A stretch of 64,000 bases of DNA from Rhodoferax antarcticus ANT.BR (GCF_001938565.1 NZ_MSYM01000013.1:621496-685495); one strand, 5' to 3'; positions 24,969 to 34,248 are shown, counted from the first letter of the stretch. Numbers and translations are program-made. The notes: generated from the sequence alone by a model not told the origin.

Positions 24969-25829
24969 ATGCACTACCCGTCCCAGCGCGGCTTCACGCT
25001 GATTGAGTTGGTGATGGTCATTGTTCTGATGGGCGTGATTGGTGGCATGGTGTCAGTCTTCATGAAAAGCCCCATCGACGCCTACTTTGACAGCGCCCGG
25101 CGCGCCGGTTTGACCGATGTGGCCGACACCGTGTTGCGGCGCATGGGGCGCGACATCCGCAAAGCGCTGCCCAACAGCATCCGCATCGCGGACAGCCAGT
25201 GTGTGGAGTTCATCCCGACCAAGACGGGTGCACGTTACCGCTCTGATCCTGGCGGTGCTGGCGATGTTTTGGATTTTTCACAGAGCGACGGCAGTTTCAA
25301 CATGCTGGGCAACAACCCAGCCGCGCCCGCCGACCAGCAGATCGGCGCTGGCGACCTGATCGCGATCTACAACCTGGGCATCAGCGGCGCTGACGCGTTT
25401 GCGGGTGACAACACCGCCGCTGTTAGCTCAGCCAGCCCCGGCGCGGGCTCGCCGCCCGAGAGTCTGATCACCTTCAGTGCGGCAAAGAAATTTCCGCTGG
25501 AGTCGCCCACCAAGCGTTTTTATGTGATCACCGCCACCGAAAAAGTCGTGCGCTACCTGTGCATCGACGCCACCGGCACCAACGCGCAGGGCCACGGCAA
25601 CGGCACGTTGTACCGTCAGGTACTCAGCCTGCCCTTGGCTGAGAGCACCACTTGCCCTGCGAGCGTGACCGGCGCAGCGGTTATGGCCACCAATGTGAGC
25701 GCCTGCAATTTCAACTACAGCGGCTCAGACCTGCAGCGCAACGCGTTGATCAGCATCAAGCTGCAAATCACAGAGAAGAATGAAACGGTGAGCCTGCAGC
25801 ACCAAGTGCATGTGAGCAATGTGCCATGA
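24969..25829 (+). CDS. mshO: MSHA minor pilin MshO
   Basis: 286 residues from ATG 24969; a GTG at 24960 is an equally possible start and no strong ribosome site decides. Prepilin site PSQRGFTLIELVMVIVLMGV, then the MshO-type region VADTVLRRMGRDIRKALPNS and paired Cys (SQCVEF, YLCIDATG, TTCPAS, SACNF). It starts right behind the PIN toxin, suggesting that the toxin pair was placed precisely between mshD and mshO. Role: minor pilin of the MSHA pilus. Confidence 0.85.
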   Translation: MHYPSQRGFTLIELVMVIVLMGVIGGMVSVFMKSPIDAYFDSARRAGLTDVADTVLRRMGRDIRKALPNSIRIADSQCVEFIPTKTGARYRSDPGGAGDVLDFSQSDGSFNMLGNNPAAPADQQIGAGDLIAIYNLGISGADAFAGDNTAAVSSASPGAGSPPESLITFSAAKKFPLESPTKRFYVITATEKVVRYLCIDATGTNAQGHGNGTLYRQVLSLPLAESTTCPASVTGAAVMATNVSACNFNYSGSDLQRNALISIKLQITEKNETVSLQHQVHVSNVP

Positions 25830-25914
25830 GCCAGCCAGGGTTTTTGCGGTGTAAAGTGCATTGCAAAGCCACGCAGAGGTTGGTCTGCGGCAAGCCTCTT
25901 TAAAAGGATCAATC

Positions 25915-26493
25915 ATGAGAATGCGCCAACAAGCAGAACATTACACGGTTGACGACTACCGGCAGTGGAAAGGTGAGTGGGAGCTGATTGACGGCGTGGC
26001 CTATGCCATGGCACCGTTGTCGGCGTTTGCGCACCAATCCGTGGCGATGCAAATCGCGCTTCAACTCGGCCAGGCTCTGGAAGACTGCCCCCACTGTCAA
26101 GCCTTGTATGAGATGGATGTCGAATTTGCGCAAGATATTGTGGTGCGCCCGGATGTGCTGGTGATTTGTTATCAGCCGCAAAACGACCGTCTGACGCGCG
26201 CGCCAGACCTGATTTTCGAGATCGTCTCAGGCCAGGATGCCCGCGCGGCCCGGCGTGACGAAGTGATCAAGTTCCAGCTTTACCGCGACGAGGGTGTGGC
26301 GCATTTTGTGCTGGTCTATCCTGCGGCGCGCAAAGCCAAGGTGTATCGGCTGATCGATGGCGACTACCGCAAGGTGGCTGATTTCAGCGATGAACGGCAC
26401 CGTTTTGACCTGTCCAAATGCAGCATCGACTTTGATTTTTCGCGCCTGTGGCGGCGCAAAGGCAGTGCCGCCGAGCTTGCAAGTAGCTTATGA
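25915..26493 (+). CDS. Uma2 family (DUF820) putative endonuclease, copy 2
   Basis: 192 residues from ATG 25915, behind a clear AAAAGGA site; the longer frame from 25861 is not needed. Uma2 landmarks: YTVDDYRQWKGEWELIDGVA, VRPDVLVICYQ (acidic strand), LIFEIVSGQDARAARRDEVI and VLVYPAARKAKVYRLIDGDY. Clearly diverged from copy 1 at 22582, so not a recent duplication. Its stop overlaps the mshP ATG by four bases (ATGA at 26490), meaning it is translationally coupled to a pilus gene. Confidence 0.85.
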   Translation: MRMRQQAEHYTVDDYRQWKGEWELIDGVAYAMAPLSAFAHQSVAMQIALQLGQALEDCPHCQALYEMDVEFAQDIVVRPDVLVICYQPQNDRLTRAPDLIFEIVSGQDARAARRDEVIKFQLYRDEGVAHFVLVYPAARKAKVYRLIDGDYRKVADFSDERHRFDLSKCSIDFDFSRLWRRKGSAAELASSL

Positions 26494-26915
26494 CGCAGGG
26501 GTCGCACACCGCTGGCCAGCAAGGTTTTGCTGCGATTGCTGCTATTTTTTTGGTCGTGATTCTGGCGGCGCTGGGTGCTTTTATGGTGACGTTTTCCAAC
26601 ACCCAGCAACTGACTTCAGCGCAGGATGTGCTGGGCACGCGGGCCTACTGGGCAGCGCGGGCAGGTGTGGAGTGGGCAGTAGGTGCTGTCAGTGCCGTGG
26701 CGAGCCCGGCCAGTTTGAGCGCATCGACTTGCAGCACGACGCCGCCTTTAAGCATTGCCGGATTTACAGTGGCCGTTACCTGCAGTGTCGCCAACTATTC
26801 CGAGGGGGCTGACAGCCGGTATATGGTTCAGATGCGGGCAGTTGCGTCCAGCCAAGGGGCAGTGGGGTCAGTGGGCTATGTTGAGCGCAGTGTCTCCGCG
26901 TCAATGGAGCGGTAA
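26490..26915 (+). CDS. mshP: MshP-like (PilX-type) minor pilus protein
   Basis: 141 residues. N-terminal helix GFAAIAAIFLVVILAALGAF (about residues 12-31) resembles PilX/MshP, which deviate from the GFTLIE consensus. Then TRAYWAARAGVEWAVGAV, a family block. Position between mshO and mshQ matches the MSHA order of Vibrio and Shewanella. Overlaps the preceding Uma2 gene by ATGA. Confidence 0.8.
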   Translation: MTQGSHTAGQQGFAAIAAIFLVVILAALGAFMVTFSNTQQLTSAQDVLGTRAYWAARAGVEWAVGAVSAVASPASLSASTCSTTPPLSIAGFTVAVTCSVANYSEGADSRYMVQMRAVASSQGAVGSVGYVERSVSASMER

Positions 26916-26940
26916 GTCTTGGCAACAAATTTTCATTGAT

Positions 26941-26999
26941 GAAATAGTGCTCTAGCCCTTATGAATAGGTGCTTTACAGCTATGTTTAATAGAGTAAAA
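26941..26999 (+). repeat. Dispersed repeat copy 7 (mshP - mshQ gap)
   Basis: GTGCTCTAGCCCTTATGAAT, then AGGTGCTTTACAGCTATGTT and TAATAGAGTAAAAG. Its last bases merge with the AAAAGGA ribosome site of mshQ. Confidence 0.8.
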
Positions 27000-27009
27000 G
27001 GATGTTGTT

Positions 27010-30000
27010 TTGAATAAGTTGCACAACATTTTTTACGCCCTTTTTTTTGCAGGCGTGATCGCGGCACTGGCGCTGTTGCCGGTTGGGCAGGCACACGCGG
27101 CCAACGTCTACACGCTTCCCGGGAACTTGCCTACGGGTTGCACCGAGACTTCCCCAATCCTTTACACCTGCTCCAGCTTGTCGTTGAACTGGGCCGACAG
27201 CATCAAGGTGACCAACGCCAATACCAGGCTGACCATCACAGGTGCCTTGGATTTTGGGGGGGGTAACGACATCAATTTCAGCAGTCTAGCCAGCGGGTTT
27301 TTGATTCAGGCCAATACCGTTAGTGGCACCAATGTCGTTAGCGTCAAGGGCGACATCATTGCTACCAGTACCCTGACCTTGAGCAGCAATACAAACAACA
27401 TTACCGGCAATATCAGTGCGGGAGGCAATACCAGTTTGGGTGGCAGCATCACTGGCGCCGTGATGACGACAGGGGGCGCCGTCAACTTGGCTAGCGGCAC
27501 CAGCGTGACAGGCAATGTCACCAGTACCGGTGGCGCTGTCACGATCAATCCTTCAGGTGTGACGGTTGGCGGCGATGTGACGGCATCGGGCGCAGTCAGC
27601 TTGGGTAGCGGCACCAGCGTGACGGGCAATGTGACCAGCGCCGGTGGTGATGTCACGCTTGCAGATTCCGATGTTGGTGTTGGGATGTGCATCAAGGCAC
27701 CCAGCAGCAAAGCCATCAATTTGGGCTGGAATGCATCCGCTGGCGGCGTGTGTTGCTCCAATGGCTCAGTTTGCTCAAACACTTGTGTGGCGAACAACAG
27801 CGGCAAATCAATGCCAGGCCTTTGCACCGTCACAACGCTGATTGCCCAGTACCGCATGGAAGAAGCCGCCTGGACCGGCACCACCGGCGAGCTCAAAGAC
27901 TCTGCCGGCTACACCGGTGGCCCCTTTAACGGGCAGGCCATTGGTAGCCCGTTTGCAACGCCCGCCAGTGCCAACCCTGCAAGGGCAAGCAACCCGGGCA
28001 CCTGCGGTTACGCCACCATGTCGGGCGGTGCCTTTGATATCCCTAACCTGCCAGTGGTCACGACCCCGGGTGCCAAGACCAGCGTTGCTTTCTGGATGTA
28101 TTGGGATGGCACCAACGGCGTCATGCCGATGGGTTGGGGGCGGCACGATCTCTTGCTTACTGGCGGTTTTTTTGGCTTCAATACCAGCAACGGTGATGTG
28201 TATGGCAGTTCGTCATCTGCGTTGAAGAACGGGTGGCATCATGTGGTGGCCATCTTCACCAACGGCAGTGTTACCACCAATAAACTTTACATTGACGGGG
28301 TAGACCAAACTCTCAGTCAACGCAACTCCTTCGATCCGAACAATGTCTTTGCCGTAGTGTCTTCTACGCTACGTATTGGTGGCTGGACGCATGACAACGA
28401 CTACCGCTTCAAAAGCGCGATTGATGAACTGTCAGTATTTAACGGGGCGCTTTCTGCCTCTGAAGTAACTGCCTTGTTTGCGCAAACGCATGCCTGTCCG
28501 TCTTCCCAAACTTGCCTCACCGACAACTTTGCCACTGGCACCCTCGACACATCGCTTTGGAATGTGTACGGTGTTGGCTATACGCCGCAGGTGGTGACCT
28601 CTCCCACCGTCACCAGCAACCGCCTGCGCCTGACTGACAACTCAGGCGGACGCGCAACTTTTGCCCAACTCAAAAAATGGTTTCCCGGGGCCAATAACAA
28701 AGTGGTTGTGGAGTTTGATTTTTTTGGCTGGGGTGGCAGCGGGGCCGACGGCATTGCTATGGTGCTGTCGGATGCCAGCGCGTCACCCGCGCCTGGCGGT
28801 TTTGGCGGGTCACTGGGCTACGCCAACCGCTCTGGGAGCGATGGTTTTGGCGGGGGCTGGCTGGGCATTGGGCTTGATGAGTTCGGTAACTTCCCCAATT
28901 CAACTGAGGGGCGCCGTGGCTACCCGCTGGGGTATGCGTTGCCGGCTGGGTCCAAGGCCGCAGGCTTTGCAGCCAACTCCATTGCGGTACGCGGCAGCGG
29001 CACCGGTCAGAGCGCGGGCTACGCACTGCTGGCCAATTCGGGCGCCTTGTCACCTGCGATCAAAACCGGCACCAGCGCCACCGACAGCACCACCAAACAC
29101 CGCTACCGCATCACCGTTGACCATTCCAACAGCATCAATGCTTATGTCTCGGTGGAGCGCGACGCCACCGGCACCGGCAGCAGTTACACCACTGTGATTC
29201 CGGCGTTTGACATCAAGGTTGCAGCGGCAGGGCAGGCGACCGTTCCGGCTAACTTTTTGTTGTCGTTTACCGGCTCCACCGGCGGCTCTACCAACAACCA
29301 TGAAATTTCAAATGTTCGGGTGTGTGCTACCAGCATGAACGCTGTGGGTGGCAGTGCGCCAGCCGCCAACTTTGAATGCATGGATGACTACCTGTCGCAG
29401 GCCAGCTACGTCAACCGCCAGACCACTGCGTCAGGGCGCAACCCCATTTACACCAAGCTGGCCCGTACCGCATTCAAGCTGCGGATGGTGCCGCTGGCCA
29501 GTGATGGTGCCATCAAACCCGATTACATCGCAGCCGGTGGTAGCTCGAAAAGCGTGACGGTCGAACTTTTTGACAACAACAGCACGCCAGCGCCCGCCTG
29601 CTCTGCCTATTCAGCTAGCAATTTAGTAGCAACGCAGTCCGCGACGCTGGCCAGCGGGGTGGCCTATTTGACCGGTAACTTCACCGTCAACAAGGCCTAC
29701 CCCAAGGTGATGTGTCGGGTGACCGACAGCAACGGCGCAAGCCCGGTGTATGGCTGCTCGTCCGACTCTTTTGCCGTGCGGCCCGGCGCGGTGACGCTGT
29801 CCACCACGCCGACAATGGCTGCGCCCCCTTCGGCCAGCTCGGCTTCGCCCATCAAGGCGGGTAGCAACTTCACCCTGCGCGCCACCACTTCCACCAACAG
29901 CAGCGATGCCTATGCCGGCACGCTCGGCCAGACTACGGGTGCCTTGACAGCCCAAACCACTGCCCAAGACACTTCCCAGGTTAGCGGTGGGGTGATTGGC

Positions 30001-31188
30001 ACGCTCACACCAGCTAGTTTGGTGAGCAATGCAGTAGCGGTAAACGCCACCTACAGCGAGGTAGGCTACCTGTATCTGGCAGCAGGGGCTTACCAAGATA
30101 GCAGCTACACCGCTGTCGATGGAGCGTCCGACTGTGTGTCTGGCAGCACCAGCGTAACCCTCAGCGGCGGCAAGTATGGCTGTGTGATCGGTACCACAGC
30201 GCAGGTGTCGTTGGGGCGCTTTATTCCTGATCATTTTGATGTCGCGGTGGCTTCCAACGGTGCCATGCAGGCCGCCTGCACCTCCGGCAACTTCACCTAT
30301 ACCGGACAAGCCATGGTCTACACCAGCCCGCCCAGCCTGACCATCAAGCCAATGAATGCTGCCAGTGCTGGCAGCGTGACGCAGAACTACCAGGGTGTGT
30401 TCCAAAAGCTCGGTGCTGCCAACGTGCTGCTGACACCGCCCAGCTTCGATGGCAGTCAACTGGGTGCGGATGGCAGCACACTCGCCGGGTTGGTCAGTGT
30501 GCTGGGTACGGGAGGGCTGATCAACAGCAGTGGCACCATGACCTACACCCTGAAGTCAGACGATGCATTCACCTACACCCGTAACCCTAACGCACTGGTG
30601 GCACCGTATACCAGCGCTATTTGGTTACCACTGGCCAGTGTGATAGACAGCGACACAGTCAATGCCCCTGGCAGCCTGCCGACGCTGAAACCCACAGGCG
30701 TCAACCTGCGCTTTGGACGCCTGCGCTTGGAAAACGCTTTTGGTTCTGAAAAATTACCCCTGGCGGTGCCACTGCAGGCGCAGCACTGGGCAGGCAGCTA
30801 TTTCGTCACTAATGGTCTGGACAGTTGCACAGTGCTGAGTGTTCCGGCCGCACAAACCTTGGGGGCCGGTGCTAAACCAGCCGGTGCCGAAGGCTTGTAC
30901 TTTTACCCGGAGGTTACCGGAAAAAATCAGCTGCTGAGCAGCGACACCGTGCCGACCCTGACCAGCCCCCTGGTGGCTGGCAAGTCCAAGCTGTCCTTCA
31001 CTGCGCCGCAAAAGACGGGATGGTTAGATGTGATTTTGCAGGTGCGACCATATTTGCTGGGCAACTGGGGCAACTGCAATGGCCAAACCGGCGCGGCCGG
31101 GCTCTTTGACGATTTGCCCTGCGCACGCGCAGCCTTCGGTATTTATGGGTCAAAATCCCCCATCATTTATCGCCGCGAAAACTACTGA
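27010..31188 (+). CDS. mshQ: MshQ-like giant secreted pilus-associated adhesin with lectin-like domains
   Basis: 1392 residues from TTG 27010, eight bases after AAAAGGA; an upstream ATG at 27002 stops at once. Cleavable signal peptide (LALLPVGQAHAANV). Residues about 100-220 are a Gly/Ser/Thr/Val-rich filamentous part with the repeated unit SGTSVTGNVTS. Residues about 276-495 form a LamG/concanavalin-like domain (YRMEEAAWTGTTGEL, HHVVAIFTNGS). Residues about 500-775 resemble an L-type lectin fold (GWGGSGADGIAMVLSDASAS, GLDEFGNF). The C-terminal third carries the DUF6701 region (GRFIPDHFDVAVA, TGWLDVILQVRPYLLGNWG) found in MshQ. Its place between mshP and mshI fits mshQ. Likely outside the cell or on the pilus; a glycan- or surface-binding role is inferred from the folds. 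Confidence 0.85.
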   Translation: MNKLHNIFYALFFAGVIAALALLPVGQAHAANVYTLPGNLPTGCTETSPILYTCSSLSLNWADSIKVTNANTRLTITGALDFGGGNDINFSSLASGFLIQANTVSGTNVVSVKGDIIATSTLTLSSNTNNITGNISAGGNTSLGGSITGAVMTTGGAVNLASGTSVTGNVTSTGGAVTINPSGVTVGGDVTASGAVSLGSGTSVTGNVTSAGGDVTLADSDVGVGMCIKAPSSKAINLGWNASAGGVCCSNGSVCSNTCVANNSGKSMPGLCTVTTLIAQYRMEEAAWTGTTGELKDSAGYTGGPFNGQAIGSPFATPASANPARASNPGTCGYATMSGGAFDIPNLPVVTTPGAKTSVAFWMYWDGTNGVMPMGWGRHDLLLTGGFFGFNTSNGDVYGSSSSALKNGWHHVVAIFTNGSVTTNKLYIDGVDQTLSQRNSFDPNNVFAVVSSTLRIGGWTHDNDYRFKSAIDELSVFNGALSASEVTALFAQTHACPSSQTCLTDNFATGTLDTSLWNVYGVGYTPQVVTSPTVTSNRLRLTDNSGGRATFAQLKKWFPGANNKVVVEFDFFGWGGSGADGIAMVLSDASASPAPGGFGGSLGYANRSGSDGFGGGWLGIGLDEFGNFPNSTEGRRGYPLGYALPAGSKAAGFAANSIAVRGSGTGQSAGYALLANSGALSPAIKTGTSATDSTTKHRYRITVDHSNSINAYVSVERDATGTGSSYTTVIPAFDIKVAAAGQATVPANFLLSFTGSTGGSTNNHEISNVRVCATSMNAVGGSAPAANFECMDDYLSQASYVNRQTTASGRNPIYTKLARTAFKLRMVPLASDGAIKPDYIAAGGSSKSVTVELFDNNSTPAPACSAYSASNLVATQSATLASGVAYLTGNFTVNKAYPKVMCRVTDSNGASPVYGCSSDSFAVRPGAVTLSTTPTMAAPPSASSASPIKAGSNFTLRATTSTNSSDAYAGTLGQTTGALTAQTTAQDTSQVSGGVIGTLTPASLVSNAVAVNATYSEVGYLYLAAGAYQDSSYTAVDGASDCVSGSTSVTLSGGKYGCVIGTTAQVSLGRFIPDHFDVAVASNGAMQAACTSGNFTYTGQAMVYTSPPSLTIKPMNAASAGSVTQNYQGVFQKLGAANVLLTPPSFDGSQLGADGSTLAGLVSVLGTGGLINSSGTMTYTLKSDDAFTYTRNPNALVAPYTSAIWLPLASVIDSDTVNAPGSLPTLKPTGVNLRFGRLRLENAFGSEKLPLAVPLQAQHWAGSYFVTNGLDSCTVLSVPAAQTLGAGAKPAGAEGLYFYPEVTGKNQLLSSDTVPTLTSPLVAGKSKLSFTAPQKTGWLDVILQVRPYLLGNWGNCNGQTGAAGLFDDLPCARAAFGIYGSKSPIIYRRENY

Positions 31189-31204
31189 ACTCGGTTCTCT
31201 AAAC

Positions 31205-31262
31205 ACTTTTGGCCTTTAGCCCTTGATTAGCTTGCGTGAATAGCTATTAAAATTAGAGCAAT
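31205..31262 (+). repeat. Dispersed repeat copy 8 (mshQ - mshI gap)
   Basis: CTTTTGGCCTTTAGCCCTTG, then GCTTGCGTGAATAGCTATTA and AAATTAGAGCAATAA. The rest of the 151-base gap shows no gene. Confidence 0.8.
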
Positions 31263-31339
31263 AAGCACTTTCTTCACAACCTTTCCATGCGGATCATTTT
31301 GTTTCTTTTTCAGCCATTTTCCAGAGACTGCGTTTGATC

Positions 31340-32431
31340 ATGCGTTGGCCTTGGCAACCTCCGTCTTCCACGAACCAATGGGTACTTTCGTGGGCGGGTG
31401 ATGCGCTGGCGTATGTGCATGCCAGGCCGCTGGGTGACGGCGGTTTTGAGGTTCTGGCCATGGGGGTGGAGCAGCAGGCAACGGATGACGCGGGCTCGTT
31501 CAGACAGCGCTTGCAAGCCTTGGGACTCAAGGGCGTTGACACCACCATCATGCTGCGTTCGGAGCAGTACCAGTTGCTGCAAATTGATACACCGAATGTT
31601 CCTGTGCAAGAGTTGCGCGCCGCAGCGCGTTACCAGGTGCGTGAGATGCTGCAAACGCACGTGGATGATGTCACCATCGACGTGATGCATGTGGGTGATG
31701 ATCAGCAAAAAGGTGCTGGCGCCAAGCATTCGTTTGTGGTGGCGGCAACCAACGCTGTGGTCAAGGTTGCGCTGGATTTTGTGGCGTCGCTGGACTGCCG
31801 CGTCTCGGTCATCGACATTCAGGAAACTGCCCAGCGCAATCTGCAAACCGCGCTGGCTCAGCGCGACGGTGTGCCTGAGCGCGCTAGCGCTGCCCTGGTG
31901 CTGACCGAGGGGCCGCAGGCGCTACTGACCATCAGCGCCAATGAGGAGTTGTTTTACACCCGCCGTTTTGATGTGCCCGAAGGTTTTCTGAGCGGCACCT
32001 GGGGGCAAGAAGTGGCTGTGGATGCGCCCATTGATGGGTTCACGCCAGTGCAAGAGTACGTGCCTTCCTACGGTGTGGGCGACATCACCCTGGACGACGA
32101 CTTTCTCAGCGCGACCCCGGCGCCTGCCCCAGCTTATGCTGCCGACCAGGTTGATGACGACCGTGCGCAACGAATGGTGCTGGAGGTGCAGCGCTCACTG
32201 GACGTGTGGGACCGCACTTGGTCGAGCCTGCCTTTGGCCGGGTTGCAGGTGTTTGCCGGTGAGCGCAGTGCCGAGTTGGCCACCTGGCTGACCCGGCAAT
32301 TGGGCCAAGTGGTGGTGCCGCTGGACGTGAAACCCGTTTTTGCCGGATTAGACGCCGTCAGTGCCTCTGATCTGGCCCAGTGTCTGCCGCTGTTGGGTGT
32401 TTTGCTGCGCACCGAGCATTCGGTGCTGTAG
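31340..32431 (+). CDS. mshI: MSHA biogenesis protein MshI (PilM-like)
   Basis: 363 residues from ATG 31340 (a TTG two codons upstream is possible). Actin-like PilM/GspL cytoplasmic fold: QWVLSWAGDALAYVHARP, YQLLQIDTPNVPVQELRAAA (the PilM/MshI block, residues about 75-95), VVKVALDFVASLDCRVSVID, and LVLTEGPQALLTISANEELF. The cytoplasmic part of the assembly bridge, pairing with the PilN-like protein encoded next (27-base gap). Confidence 0.85.
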   Translation: MRWPWQPPSSTNQWVLSWAGDALAYVHARPLGDGGFEVLAMGVEQQATDDAGSFRQRLQALGLKGVDTTIMLRSEQYQLLQIDTPNVPVQELRAAARYQVREMLQTHVDDVTIDVMHVGDDQQKGAGAKHSFVVAATNAVVKVALDFVASLDCRVSVIDIQETAQRNLQTALAQRDGVPERASAALVLTEGPQALLTISANEELFYTRRFDVPEGFLSGTWGQEVAVDAPIDGFTPVQEYVPSYGVGDITLDDDFLSATPAPAPAYAADQVDDDRAQRMVLEVQRSLDVWDRTWSSLPLAGLQVFAGERSAELATWLTRQLGQVVVPLDVKPVFAGLDAVSASDLAQCLPLLGVLLRTEHSVL

Positions 32432-32458
32432 CCAGGTCAAACCCGTTTTATTGTCACC

Positions 32459-33166
32459 ATGGCGCAACAAGTCAACCTTTGCCTCCCGATTCTGCGCAAG
32501 CAGCCCAAGCGTTTTGGCGCCCAGTCACTGGCGTTGGCGCTGGCCGTGATCTTGGTGTTGGGTGCGGCGCTGGCAGCAGCCTGGGTGTGGAATTTGAACA
32601 AGGCCTCAGACAGCCTGCAAGCCACGCTGGCGGCGCAATCCATAGAGATGGATAGCTTGCGCGCTGCGCTGGAGCGCGCCCAGGCCAGCGCCAACCCTGG
32701 CGAGTCAGCAGTGCAGCAAGAGCTCAGGCAGCGTCGGCTTGAGTTGCAGCAGCGCCAAAGTATTCTTGAGGCGTTGAGCCAAGGCTTGTTTGAACCCGGC
32801 CGCGGGCACTCGGCGCGTTTGCAACTGGTGGCACAAACAATTCCCCCGGTGGCCTGGCTAACCCACATCCGAACCGACGATCAGTTGTTGGAACTTGGCG
32901 GCTACACGCTGGAGCCTGCGGCGTTGAACGACTGGGTCGGCAAGCTTGCCATCAGCCCTTTGCTGCAGGGGCAGAGCTTGACCACCGCCAAAGTAGAAGG
33001 CGTCAAGCCACCCACTTCGCTGGTGCCAGGCTCCCCTGGGGTTGCCCAGCCTGCAGCCGTCAAAGTGGTTGCGGGCTCGGTTGCAGCGCCTACGTCGATG
33101 TGGTCATTCAGTTTGCTGAGCAAGGTGGCAGCCGCTGCCTATGCCAAGACAGGAGGTCAGCCATGA
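32459..33166 (+). CDS. PilN-like MSHA assembly protein (MshI2 type)
   Basis: 235 residues. A short cytoplasmic N-terminus (MAQQVNLCLPILRKQPKRFG, the PilN-type VNLL start that contacts PilM/MshI), one membrane helix (LALALAVILVLGAALAAAWV, about residues 23-42), a coiled coil (about 45-105) and a small ferredoxin-like periplasmic domain. Its stop shares ATGA with the mshJ start at 33163, so it is coupled. Confidence 0.8.
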   Translation: MAQQVNLCLPILRKQPKRFGAQSLALALAVILVLGAALAAAWVWNLNKASDSLQATLAAQSIEMDSLRAALERAQASANPGESAVQQELRQRRLELQQRQSILEALSQGLFEPGRGHSARLQLVAQTIPPVAWLTHIRTDDQLLELGGYTLEPAALNDWVGKLAISPLLQGQSLTTAKVEGVKPPTSLVPGSPGVAQPAAVKVVAGSVAAPTSMWSFSLLSKVAAAAYAKTGGQP

Positions 33167-33801
33167 AAGCGCAGTGGCTGGCGCAAATGGCGCGCATCGA
33201 CAACCTGAGCCTGCGCGAGCGCGCTTTTCTGTTTTTGTCGATTTTGGTGTGCTGCTTGGCTTTGGCTGACACCCTTTGGCTGTCACCCGCGCAAACCGCG
33301 CACCGGCAACTGCTGCAGCGCATGGACAAGCAAAGCGCCGAGCTGCAGCGCTTGCGTGACACGCTGCGCACTAGCGTGCAGCCCAACGATGCTGATCAGG
33401 CGGCGTTGGCTGAACTGCAAGCCATACAAACGCAGATCGGGCAGGTCAACCAGGCGGTGCGTGAGCGTTTGCCGGATGCGGCTGGCTCGGCACCACTGGC
33501 TCAGGCGTTGCAGCAGCTGTTGCGTCGTTACCAGGGCCTGACTCTGGTCCGCACCTCTGCCGTGCCGCCAGAGGTGGCCGGGCCGGGCAACAGCAACGGC
33601 ACTGCTAGCCTGCCCGCTGGGCTAACGCGCCAAGGCGTCACCATGACCGTAGCGGGTGCTTACCCGGATTTGATGCGCTATGTGGCCACGCTGGAGTCTG
33701 GCATGCCCCAGGTGCGCTGGGGTGTCATGACTTTGTCGTCAGAGCAGGGCCTGCCTGAGCTGACGTTGCAACTGTTTTTGCTCGGAGAAGTGCGGCCATG
33801 A
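33163..33801 (+). CDS. mshJ: MSHA biogenesis protein MshJ (PilO-like)
   Basis: 212 residues from ATG 33163, behind AGGAGGT. It begins with the MshJ-type LRERAFLFLSILVCCLALAD helix, then a coiled coil (HRQLLQRMDKQSAELQRLRD) and a periplasmic PilO/GspM-type fold with the end block YVATLESGMPQVRWGVMTLS. Works with MshI and the PilN-like protein. Overlaps mshK by ATGA at 33798. Confidence 0.85.
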   Translation: MKAQWLAQMARIDNLSLRERAFLFLSILVCCLALADTLWLSPAQTAHRQLLQRMDKQSAELQRLRDTLRTSVQPNDADQAALAELQAIQTQIGQVNQAVRERLPDAAGSAPLAQALQQLLRRYQGLTLVRTSAVPPEVAGPGNSNGTASLPAGLTRQGVTMTVAGAYPDLMRYVATLESGMPQVRWGVMTLSSEQGLPELTLQLFLLGEVRP

Positions 33802-34238
33802 CCTTGATCCCAAGCCAGTTGCTGCGCCGGTTTGCTGGTCGTTGCCTTCTGTGGTCAGCCCTGTGCTTTGGCATTGCCACAAGCACTTTTGCACAGCCCC
33901 TGCGCGACCCCACGGTCGCTCCAGCTGCCGCTGGTATGGTCGGCTCAGGTGGGCCGCAGCGCGAGGAAATCCTCAAGACGGGCAGTATTTCGGTCTTGAA
34001 GCGCGAGGGGGCAAACTATTTGATGATCGGCACCCGTTTGTATGGGGTGGGTCAGCGCATTGGGCAGGTGCGCATTGAGCGCATCACCGAGACCGAAATC
34101 TGGTTACGCGAGGGCGGGCAGCTGCAAAAAATCAAGGTGTACAGCGGTGTGCAGCGGCATGCTGGCGTACCACCACCGACTTCAAAGAAACCCGCTGTTG
34201 CCCCACTGACGGTGCGCCCAGCCCAAATTAAGCCGTGA
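33798..34238 (+). CDS. mshK: MSHA biogenesis protein MshK (PilP-like)
   Basis: 146 residues. Signal peptide (LCFGIATSTFAQPLRDPTVA), then the PilP/MshK fold: SVLKREGANYLMIGTRLYGV and VRIERITETEIWLREGGQLQ, with the DPTRP-like start motif (DPTVAP). Links the MshJ assembly to the secretin MshL. Coupled to mshJ and followed 10 bases later by mshL. Confidence 0.85.
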   Translation: MTLIPSQLLRRFAGRCLLWSALCFGIATSTFAQPLRDPTVAPAAAGMVGSGGPQREEILKTGSISVLKREGANYLMIGTRLYGVGQRIGQVRIERITETEIWLREGGQLQKIKVYSGVQRHAGVPPPTSKKPAVAPLTVRPAQIKP

Positions 34239-34248
34239 GATCTGACCT

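Noticed and set aside
27400-27680. Possible CRISPR-like or tandem DNA repeat in mshQ
   Set aside because: The similarity is at protein level (SGTSVTGNVTS units) with imperfect DNA repeats and no spacers; it is a repetitive protein region.
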